Origin: an uncultured Myxococcales bacterium
GTDB lineage: Bacteria; Myxococcota_A; Bradymonadia; UBA7976; UBA1532
Direction of reading: 5' to 3'
NCBI GenBank assembly: GCA_903847385.1
Contig: CAINDO010000045.1
Location: 1-57,500, forward strand
Length of the DNA stretch: 57,500 nucleotides
Of this stretch, positions 9,599-15,911 are shown in pieces; within the stretch, counting starts at the first letter, position 1; every line of letters starts with the position of its first letter. Both the position numbers and the translations under genes were made by a program. The notes beneath the pieces were generated by a model, which was not told the origin of the DNA, ran no database searches, and saw only the letters and a program-made list of their open reading frames with translations.

Positions 9599-11620
9599 TC
9601 AAAAAGACGCGCGGGGAGCCAATTCCGGGCCGGGCTCGCCGTCGTCCGCCCAGGCGCTCAGCCACGCGCCCGACGCCTCGGCCGACTCGAGGAAACCCCG
9701 GTAGTACGGGTGTCCGCCGAGCGTGGCGCTGTCGCCGACGACCAGGAGGAAACGCCGCGCCCGCGTGAGCGCGACGTTCATGCGGCGCGTGTCGTTCAGG
9801 AAGCCGAGCTCGCCGTGTTCGTTGCTGCGCACCAGGTCGACGACGATGGCCTCTTTCTCCCGGCCCTGGAACGCGTCCACCGTGCCGACCTCGAGGCCCT
9901 GCTGACGGGCGTCGCGCAGGCCCTCGCGCAGGCGTCGCGCCTGGGCCTCGTAGGGGGTGATCACGCCGATCTCCGCCGGGGGCACGCCGCGGGCGAGCAG
10001 GCGCCGGACCTCGCGCAGCGTGCGCGTCGCCTGCTGCGGGTTGCAGGTGCTGGGGTCCTGCTCCGTGCGTTGTTCGGTCCAGCCCGTGCCCGCGGTGTCC
10101 AGGAAGACCAGCGGCCCGGGTCGCAGGTGGTCTTCGCCCACGGTCGGCAGGTCCGCCAGAGTGTGCCCGGCGACCTCGGGCGCGGCCTCGAGCGCGCCGG
10201 CGTACATGCTCGCCGAGGGGAAGGCCATGAGCGCCGCGTGCATGCGGTGCTGCACCCTCAGCATCGAGACGGCGGCGGGCTGTGCGTCCGCGATGCGCTC
10301 GAAGAGCGTGCGGCCGAGGCCCTCGCGCGCGGCCTCCAGGTCGAGCACGGTGGGCGGCAACTGGCAGGGGTCGCCGGCGAGCACGACGCGTTTGGCCCGC
10401 TGGAGCGCCACCAGCGAGAGCGGATCCGGCGACTGGGTGGCCTCGTCGAGCACGACCAGATCGAAAACCCGGTCCCCGAGCACGGTCGCCTCGGCGCCGG
10501 CCGCGGTGGCCAGCACGACCTGCGCGTGGTCCAGGATGCTCTGCTGCGCGGCGTCCAGGTGTTTGCGGGCGTCGAATTGCAGGCGGCGGGCCTCCTGAAA
10601 GGCCTGACGACGGGCCTCGCGGTCGCCGGCGCCGCGGTCGGCCCGGGCGGCGACGCGGTGGCGCAGGGCGGTGGCCTCGGCGTTCCAGCGCCGGGCGAGC
10701 TGCGCGGCCTCGGTGTGGGCGGTCAGCGCCTCCAGCGTCACGGACTCCAGCCGGGCGGCCACGCGGGCGGGGTGCCCCAGGCGCACGACCTGGACCCCCT
10801 GCAGATGCAGCCGCAGGCCCAGGTTGTCCACGGCGCCGTTGCTGGCGGCGGTGGCCAGCACGCGCTCGCCCCGGGCGACGGCGTGCCGAACGATCTCGAC
10901 CAGCGTGCGGGTCTTGCCGGTGCCCGGCGGACCGTGGATCAGGGCGACGTCCTCGGAGCGCATCGCGCGGTCCACCGCGGCCCGCTGCGGGGCGTTCAGC
11001 GCCGGATCGGAGTAACGGTCGACGCCGGCGGCGCCGAAGCGGGGCGCCCGCCGCCCGAAGAGGACCTCGGCGAAGTAGGCGGCGTCCGTGCCCGGGCGGG
11101 CCTGCGCCATCCGGGTCAGCGCGCGGTCCCCCCGGTCGAAGGTGACCTCGGGCGCCTCGACGTCCATCCGGAATCCGCCGTCCTCGAGCCGCTCGAGCAC
11201 GTCCCCGGCGTCCACGTCGGCCATGACCGCCAGCCGGGCGCCCATCCGCCGCGAGACGACGCCGCGCAGCGCGCCGGGCTCGTCCGGATCGTGGAACCAG
11301 AGCCGTACGGGATCACCCTGGCCGATCCGCAGGTCGTCCGGGTCGCTCCCGGCCTTGCGGGGCGTGATCCAGAGCAGGAGCCGACCGCCCGGCGCGGGCT
11401 CCACGTCCACCACCTGCAGGTCCGCGAGGGCCACGCCCCGCGCGACGCGCTCGGCCAGCGTGAGCCCGCGACGCTCGGCGGCATGGCGTTCGCGGGTGGC
11501 GAGCCGCTCGCGCCGCCACAGCGATTTCAGGGCCTCGAGTTCGGGAACAGGCATGCCGTCGACGTCCGTCGCATGCGCGTCGTTTCGCGTTGACCGCGCT
11601 CCCTGCGCGGGGTACGCCAT
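9599..11620 (-). CDS. Superfamily 1 DNA/RNA helicase, IGHMBP2/DNA2-like
   Basis: A 673-residue helicase of the AAA_11/AAA_12 (SMUBP-2/IGHMBP2, Upf1-like) group. An N-terminal beta-rich region (about 60-200) resembles the 1B/stalk part. The motor follows: Walker A GPPGTGKT, motif II VLDEATQ (DEA-type box), motif III AGDPCQLPPT, motif IV QHRM, motif V GTVDAFQGREKE and motif VI NVALTRAR. It unwinds DNA, RNA or hybrids with 5'-3' polarity in known relatives; the substrate here is unknown. The ATG at 11620 lies about 12 bases after GATAAT, while an internal ATG at 11554 is a second possibility. It is divergent from the TerB gene. Confidence 0.93.
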   Translation of the reverse strand: MAYPAQGARSTRNDAHATDVDGMPVPELEALKSLWRRERLATRERHAAERRGLTLAERVARGVALADLQVVDVEPAPGGRLLLWITPRKAGSDPDDLRIGQGDPVRLWFHDPDEPGALRGVVSRRMGARLAVMADVDAGDVLERLEDGGFRMDVEAPEVTFDRGDRALTRMAQARPGTDAAYFAEVLFGRRAPRFGAAGVDRYSDPALNAPQRAAVDRAMRSEDVALIHGPPGTGKTRTLVEIVRHAVARGERVLATAASNGAVDNLGLRLHLQGVQVVRLGHPARVAARLESVTLEALTAHTEAAQLARRWNAEATALRHRVAARADRGAGDREARRQAFQEARRLQFDARKHLDAAQQSILDHAQVVLATAAGAEATVLGDRVFDLVVLDEATQSPDPLSLVALQRAKRVVLAGDPCQLPPTVLDLEAAREGLGRTLFERIADAQPAAVSMLRVQHRMHAALMAFPSASMYAGALEAAPEVAGHTLADLPTVGEDHLRPGPLVFLDTAGTGWTEQRTEQDPSTCNPQQATRTLREVRRLLARGVPPAEIGVITPYEAQARRLREGLRDARQQGLEVGTVDAFQGREKEAIVVDLVRSNEHGELGFLNDTRRMNVALTRARRFLLVVGDSATLGGHPYYRGFLESAEASGAWLSAWADDGEPGPELAPRASF

Positions 11621-11625
11621 GCGTC

Positions 11626-11650
11626 ACCCGTATTATCCCTCATCACGGGT
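11626..11650. promoter_or_regulatory. Divergent promoter with ACCCGT-N13-ACGGGT dyad
   Basis: The 54-base gap between the helicase and TerB genes holds inverted arms ACCCGT (11626-11631) and ACGGGT (11645-11650). The AT-rich centre reads GATAAT on the minus strand, a good -10 for the helicase. The TerB gene has AGGAG before its ATG. An operator governing both genes is possible. Confidence 0.4.
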
Positions 11651-11674
11651 TCAACCGCTTCAGGAGTCGTTCAA

Positions 11675-12115
11675 ATGGGTCTTCTCTCCCGCCTCACCAG
11701 CAAGATCGTTCCCCAGAAGAAGGCAGCGGACGACGCGCTGCTCGTCCACGGCATGATGCTCATGTGCGGGGCCGACGGCAGCTTCGATCAGGAAGAGGTC
11801 GACACCGTGAACGCCTACTTCTCGCAGCTCCCGGAGTTCGAGGGGAAGGACTTCGGCGAGGTCTACAACGAGGCGGTCAAGGTGCTGCGCAGGTTCCCGA
11901 ACCTCAAGGACTCGGTGAAGGCGCTCACCGACCTCTCCACCCAGACCCTGAAGAACAAGTGCTACCTGCTCGCCGCCGACATCGCGATGGCCAGCGGCGA
12001 CGTGGACGAGGCCGAGGACCAGATGCTCGAGGCCATGCAGCGCGTGCTCGGCGTGGACGACAATCTCGCCCAGAAGATCCTCGAGGTGTTGAGCCTCAAG
12101 TACAGCAAGGGCTGA
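11675..12115 (+). CDS. TerB-like (tellurite-resistance/DUF533-type) helical protein
   Basis: A 146-residue, probably cytoplasmic, all-helical protein. The TerB fold is suggested by MMLMCGADGSFDQEEVDTV, a conserved Asp-x-x-hydrophobic-Asp-x-x-Glu acidic patch, and the second half-repeat IAMASGDVDEAEDQM. TerB relatives bind metal or act as membrane-associated stress scaffolds; no reaction is known. AGGAG lies 10 bases before the ATG. The M48 peptidase gene begins 7 bases after its stop and itself carries a TerB-like C-terminus, so the two products may interact. Confidence 0.75.
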   Translation: MGLLSRLTSKIVPQKKAADDALLVHGMMLMCGADGSFDQEEVDTVNAYFSQLPEFEGKDFGEVYNEAVKVLRRFPNLKDSVKALTDLSTQTLKNKCYLLAADIAMASGDVDEAEDQMLEAMQRVLGVDDNLAQKILEVLSLKYSKG

Positions 12116-12122
12116 GCGACCC

Positions 12123-13367
12123 ATGCAGCTCGACGCACGTTCGGTCCAGTCTCGTCGTGAGCGCGCCCTGCGCGAAGAGCTCTCCGAGGACTACGGAGTG
12201 CGCAAGGCGGTGGCGCGCATCAAGGAGCTCACCCATGGTCGCGGTTACGGCTACCGGCGCTCGCTCATCTCGCGCGCGCTGCGGCTCACCCGCTCCATGT
12301 CGCCCGAAATCGCGGACACCATCGCCGAGTGCAAGGAGATGCTCGGGTACCCGTACCCGATCGAGATCTACATCCAGGCCGGCGCCGAATTCAACGCGAG
12401 CTGCTTCCGCGAGGACCACGGACCGACCGTGCTGACCCTGACCAGCCGCCTGCTCGAGGAGTTCACTCCGGCCGAGCTGCGGTTCGTCATCGGTCACGAG
12501 CTCGGTCACGCCGCGCTCGACCACTACGGCATCCCCATGCCGATCACGGCCGCCATCGAGGACATGGCCGGTCGCATCGTGTCGCAGCACACGGCGCTCA
12601 AACTCTACGCCTGGTGCCGCTCGGCCGAGGTCAGCGCCGATCGCATCGGCCTGATCTGCGCCCGCGACCCCGTGGCCGCCGCCAGCGGCTTCTTCAAGCT
12701 CGCGAGCGGCATGTCCAGCGACCGCGTGAAGCCCGACCTGTCCGCGTTCGCGCGCCAGGTCGAGAGCCTCGCGTCCGCCCCCGAGGCGCGGGAGAAGCCG
12801 CGGGACGACGACGACACCCTCGACTGCTTCAGCACGCACCCCTACAACCCGGTGCGCGTGCGGGCCGTGTGGGCGTTCAGCAAGTCGTCGCCTTACCTGG
12901 CGGCCATCGGACAGCCCGGCGCGGGCCTCACGCTCGATCAGGTCGAGGACATCATCGACCGCGATCTGCTCCTGATGGAGCCCACCTACCTGCAGGAGAA
13001 GAGCAACAAGGCCGACATCCTGCGGCGCCTGCTCTACACGGCCGGCCTGGCCGTGGCCAACGCCGAGGGTGGGGTGAGCAAGTCGGAGCTCGAGGCGCTC
13101 GGCAAGCTGCTCGGCAGCGATCACGCCGACGTGCCGGCCAGCGTGGAGCGCGCGATCGAGGACCTCGACGGTCGCATCAAAGAGGCCCTCGACACCCCGC
13201 TCGCGAGCCGCGCGCAGCTCGTTCAGCACCTGACCATCATCGCGCACGCGGATGGCAAGGTGCAGGAGGAGGAGCTCTCGGTGATGGAGACCATCGCCGC
13301 GAAGCTCGGCGTGGACGCCCGCGTGATTCATCAGACCATCCACGGGGCCATGCACCCCATCGACTGA
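12123..13367 (+). CDS. M48-family zinc metallopeptidase with C-terminal TerB-like domain
   Basis: A 414-residue protein with no signal peptide or obvious membrane helix. The zinc site HELGH is at about residues 125-129 and the downstream glutamate motif SAEVSADRIG at about 168, as in HtpX/Oma1-class peptidases. A linker with DCFSTHPYNPVRVRAV is also typical of M48 proteins. The C-terminal 110 residues contain a TerB-like helical pair (ANAEGGVSKSELEAL and IAHADGKVQEEELSVME). The likely role is cytoplasmic protein quality control or regulated proteolysis with the upstream TerB protein; the substrate is unknown. The MarR gene follows after 16 bases, so terB-M48-marR may be one transcript. Confidence 0.85.
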   Translation: MQLDARSVQSRRERALREELSEDYGVRKAVARIKELTHGRGYGYRRSLISRALRLTRSMSPEIADTIAECKEMLGYPYPIEIYIQAGAEFNASCFREDHGPTVLTLTSRLLEEFTPAELRFVIGHELGHAALDHYGIPMPITAAIEDMAGRIVSQHTALKLYAWCRSAEVSADRIGLICARDPVAAASGFFKLASGMSSDRVKPDLSAFARQVESLASAPEAREKPRDDDDTLDCFSTHPYNPVRVRAVWAFSKSSPYLAAIGQPGAGLTLDQVEDIIDRDLLLMEPTYLQEKSNKADILRRLLYTAGLAVANAEGGVSKSELEALGKLLGSDHADVPASVERAIEDLDGRIKEALDTPLASRAQLVQHLTIIAHADGKVQEEELSVMETIAAKLGVDARVIHQTIHGAMHPID

Positions 13368-13383
13368 CGCAAAGCAGGCAAGT

Positions 13384-13839
13384 TTGGGCACACATCACGC
13401 CGGGCGCCCGGAGGAAGTCCTCGCGCTCGACACCTACATCAAGCTCGCTCGGGCGACGGACACGCTCTACCACAAGTTCGCGCGCTCCCTGAAGGAGCGG
13501 GGCCTGTCCACGAGCCAGCTCGGTGTGCTCGAACTCCTGCACCACATGGGCCCCATGTGCCAGCGGGCGGCGGCCGAGAAGCTGCTGCAGAGCGGCGGCA
13601 ACGTGACGACCGTGGTCGACAATCTGGAGCAGCGCGGGCTCGTCCGGCGCGAACGCCAGACGGACGATCGGCGCTTCATCACGCTGCACCTGACGGACGA
13701 GGGTCGCGCGCTGATCACGGATCTCTTTCCGAAACACGCCGGGGTCATCACGCAGTCGCTCGCGTGCCTGACGCCGGCGGAGCAGCACATGCTCGGCGAG
13801 CTCTGCCGCAAGCTCGGCAAGGCGAACGCCGCCCCATAG
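13384..13839 (+). CDS. MarR-family transcriptional regulator
   Basis: A 151-residue winged-helix repressor-type protein. Helix LSTSQLGVLELLHHMGP, recognition region AAAEKLLQSGGNVTTVVDNLEQRGLV and wing RRERQTDDRRFITLHLTDEG are typical of MarR. No ATG is available before the conserved N-terminal helix, so the TTG at 13384, with AGG a few bases upstream, is taken as start. Its ligand and targets are unknown. A perfect 8-bp dyad 1.3 kb downstream at the pirin promoter is a candidate target, but this is inference. It converges on the MenH-like gene with 7 bases between. Confidence 0.9.
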   Translation: MGTHHAGRPEEVLALDTYIKLARATDTLYHKFARSLKERGLSTSQLGVLELLHHMGPMCQRAAAEKLLQSGGNVTTVVDNLEQRGLVRRERQTDDRRFITLHLTDEGRALITDLFPKHAGVITQSLACLTPAEQHMLGELCRKLGKANAAP

Positions 13840-13846
13840 AGCCGCC

Positions 13847-14662
13847 TCAGTCGGCCAGGAAGCCGCGCAACAGCGGGATGCAGGCCGTCGGCCGCTCCAG
13901 GTGGGCGGCGTGGCCTGCCATCTCCACGCTGGCGAAGCGCCCGTGCGGGAGCGCGGCCGCCATCGTCCGACCGAGCGCGACGAACTTGGTGTCCTCGGCC
14001 CCGGCGATGCACAGCGTCGGCGCACCACAGCCGGCCAGGCCGGGCGTGGCGTCGGTCATCTCGCCCGTGCCCAGGCCGCGCAATGCCGAGGCGAGCCCGA
14101 GCGCGGGCGCCTCGGCGCGGCGTTGCTGCAAGCGCTTCCAGGCGGCCTCACCCAGGCGTCGGCGCAGGTGCGCGAACATCGGCTGCGCGCCCCAGGTGTG
14201 CAGAAACGCGCCCGTGCCCTCGCGCTCCAGGCGCTCGGCGAGCAGCGCGTCCGCCGCGCGGCGTTCGGCCCGGGCGTGGGGGTCGGCGAGGCCCGGTGCG
14301 GCGCCGAGCAGCATCAGGCGCCGGTGGGGCAGGGCCCCGTGGAGCACCGCGTCCAGCGCGAGCCGACCGCCCATCGAGTAGCCGAACACATCCGGGGCCT
14401 CGCCGGCGACCTCGACGAGCGCGCGCAGGCCGGCGCGGACGGTCGGAAAGCTCGGCGTCGGCGGTCGCGGGGTGCCCGCCGTGCGGCCGTGGCCTGGCAG
14501 ATCCGGCGCCCACAGCGGCCGGCCCTCGAAGGCCGCGAGCACGGGCTCGAAGTCCAGGCCCGTGCCCGTGAAGCCGTGCAGCAAGAGCAACGGCCGTCCG
14601 CGGCCCGGGCGGTGGGCGACCGCCCAGTCGGCACCGGCCAGCGGCAGGACGCGGCGCCGCAT
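13847..14662 (-). CDS. Alpha/beta hydrolase, MenH-like (SHCHC synthase candidate)
   Basis: A 271-residue cytoplasmic alpha/beta hydrolase. The oxyanion region is LLLHGFTGTG and the nucleophile Ser sits in GYSMGGR. The Asp region is IAGAEDTKF and the catalytic His is in AGHAAHLE. The segment after the nucleophile (PGL-ADPHARAERRAAD, then HTWGAQPMFA) closely follows E. coli MenH, which removes pyruvate from SEPHCHC in menaquinone synthesis, so menH is the best guess. No other men gene is adjacent, so a generic esterase cannot be excluded. Its start codon abuts the SUI1 stop directly (TGA then ATG), so the two are coupled. Confidence 0.75.
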   Translation of the reverse strand: MRRRVLPLAGADWAVAHRPGRGRPLLLLHGFTGTGLDFEPVLAAFEGRPLWAPDLPGHGRTAGTPRPPTPSFPTVRAGLRALVEVAGEAPDVFGYSMGGRLALDAVLHGALPHRRLMLLGAAPGLADPHARAERRAADALLAERLEREGTGAFLHTWGAQPMFAHLRRRLGEAAWKRLQQRRAEAPALGLASALRGLGTGEMTDATPGLAGCGAPTLCIAGAEDTKFVALGRTMAAALPHGRFASVEMAGHAAHLERPTACIPLLRGFLAD

Positions 14663-15067
14663 TCAGTTGCCGCGCACGACCTGCCGCGCGCCGCGGGCGG
14701 TGAGCCAGGGCATCACCCGCGACGTCTGATCACCCTGCAGCAAGACGCTCGTCTCCTCGACCACCGCGCCGCAGCCCATCGCCGTCTTCAGCGCCTTGGC
14801 GAAGGCCTCGAGGTGCGCCTCGGGCAGGCCGGTGACGAGGGTGACCGTCTTGCCGCCGCGGCCCTTGTTCTCGCGCCGGACGACGAGCTTGCCGGCCTTG
14901 GCCAGGTCGAGGGGGTCCGTCGCGGTCGCGGGCACGGGCACGTGCGGCGCGGCTTGCGGGGGGGCGTCCGCCGCCGGCGCGAGGCCCCGCGCCTTGAGGA
15001 GATCGCCAAAGGTGGCGCCGAATCCGGCGCCGAGCCCGGCGCCATCGGTGGGCAGCTTCTTGCTCAT
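14663..15067 (-). CDS. SUI1/eIF1-family translation factor (YciH-like)
   Basis: A 134-residue protein with a disordered N-terminal half and a C-terminal SUI1/eIF1 domain (KLVVRRENKGRGGKTVTLVTGL, AFAKALKTAMGCGA, VLLQGDQTSRVMPWL; cited in pieces). Bacterial relatives such as YciH may affect start-site fidelity on the ribosome, though the role is not well established. The ATG at 15067 is preferred: it is 7 bases after a TATGCT element and there is no Shine-Dalgarno, so the mRNA is probably leaderless. It lies upstream of, and is coupled to, the MenH-like gene and is divergent from pirin. Confidence 0.88.
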   Translation of the reverse strand: MSKKLPTDGAGLGAGFGATFGDLLKARGLAPAADAPPQAAPHVPVPATATDPLDLAKAGKLVVRRENKGRGGKTVTLVTGLPEAHLEAFAKALKTAMGCGAVVEETSVLLQGDQTSRVMPWLTARGARQVVRGN

Positions 15068-15074
15068 GGGGCGG

Positions 15075-15080
15075 AGCATA
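15075..15080 (-). promoter_or_regulatory. -10 element TATGCT for the SUI1 gene
   Basis: TATGCT on the minus strand is followed by CCGCCCC (7 bases) and the ATG. The same arrangement recurs before the GH5-like and IMPase-ARH genes. No good -35 was seen. Confidence 0.45.
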
Positions 15081-15106
15081 CCCGCAGGAATCCGACCCGG
15101 CGACCC

Positions 15107-15141
15107 TTGACAGCGCGCGCAGGTGCTTTAAGTTTAAAGCA
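15107..15141 (+). promoter_or_regulatory. Pirin promoter (TTGACA) with TGCTTTAA-GT-TTAAAGCA operator
   Basis: A perfect TTGACA (15107-15112) is followed 16 bases later by TAAGTT (15129-15134). A perfect 8-bp inverted repeat, TGCTTTAA (15124-15131) and TTAAAGCA (15134-15141), covers the -10 and the A of the pirin ATG. There is no Shine-Dalgarno, so transcription probably starts at or near the ATG. A repressor bound here would block the promoter; the AT-rich palindrome has the size of MarR-family sites. Confidence 0.65.
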
Positions 15142-15857
15142 TGTCGACGCAAACACCGACCCTCATCCGCCGCCCCGCCGCCGAGCGCGGGCACTTCGAC
15201 CACGGCTGGCTGGACACCTGGCACACGTTCTCGTTCTCCGGGTACATGGACCCTCGGTTCATGGGGTTCCGCAACCTGCGGGTCATCAACGAGGACTTCG
15301 TGGCCGCCGGCGCGGGGTTCCCGACGCATCCGCACCGCGACATGGAGATCGTGACCTACGTGGTCGGCGGCGCCGTCGCCCACAAGGACTCCATGGGCAA
15401 CGGCTCGACCATCCGGCCCGGTGAGATCCAGCGCATGACGGCCGGCAGCGGCATCACCCACAGCGAGTTCAACCCGCTGCGCGACACGCCGCTCCACCTG
15501 CTGCAGATCTGGATCCTGCCCGAGAAGGCCGGCCTCACGCCGAGCTACGAGCAGCTCGCGTTCGACGACGCGGACCGCACGGACAAGCTGCTGCTCATCG
15601 CCTCGCCGGCCGCCGAGGCCGGGGGCGTGCACCTGAACGCGGACGCGCGCCTGTATTCGTCGCTGCTCAGCGCCGGCGCGCGGGTGTCGCACGCGTTCCC
15701 GGCGGGCCGCAACGGGTGGGTCCAGGTCGTGCGGGGTGAGGTCGAGGTGGCCGGCACGCGCCTCGCCGCCGGCGACGGCGCCGCGCTCGTCACGCCCGGG
15801 ACCATCAACTTCGTCGGGGTCGCCGACGCCGAGGTGCTGGTCTTCGACCTGCCCTGA
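15141..15857 (+). CDS. Pirin-family protein (YhhW/quercetinase-like bicupin)
   Basis: A 238-residue, iron-binding bicupin. The N-terminal cupin carries the metal ligands in HPHRDMEI (two His) and GITHSEFN (His and Glu), and the opening DHGWLDTWHTFSFSGY is a pirin signature. Bacterial pirins act as quercetin 2,3-dioxygenases or as redox-linked modulators of enzymes or transcription factors; which applies here cannot be told. It is transcribed alone from a strong-looking promoter whose operator overlaps the start codon. The kinase gene downstream has its own promoter-like elements. Confidence 0.93.
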   Translation: MSTQTPTLIRRPAAERGHFDHGWLDTWHTFSFSGYMDPRFMGFRNLRVINEDFVAAGAGFPTHPHRDMEIVTYVVGGAVAHKDSMGNGSTIRPGEIQRMTAGSGITHSEFNPLRDTPLHLLQIWILPEKAGLTPSYEQLAFDDADRTDKLLLIASPAAEAGGVHLNADARLYSSLLSAGARVSHAFPAGRNGWVQVVRGEVEVAGTRLAAGDGAALVTPGTINFVGVADAEVLVFDLP

Positions 15858-15876
15858 CCGGCCCCGCGCGAGACCG

Positions 15877-15905
15877 TTGAGCGGGCGCGCCCGCGGGTCC
15901 ACACT
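15877..15905 (+). promoter_or_regulatory. Kinase promoter TTGAGC-N17-CACACT
   Basis: TTGAGC (15877-15882) and CACACT (15900-15905) are separated by exactly 17 bases, and the ATG comes 6 bases after the -10. No Shine-Dalgarno is present. The spacer contains the palindrome GGGCGCGCCC. Confidence 0.5.
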
Positions 15906-15911
15906 GCCCGC

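Noticed and set aside
8330-11593. Plus-strand open frame of 1087 codons opposite eutB and the helicase
   Set aside because: Both opposite genes are unambiguous; this frame shows no domain and is a shadow.
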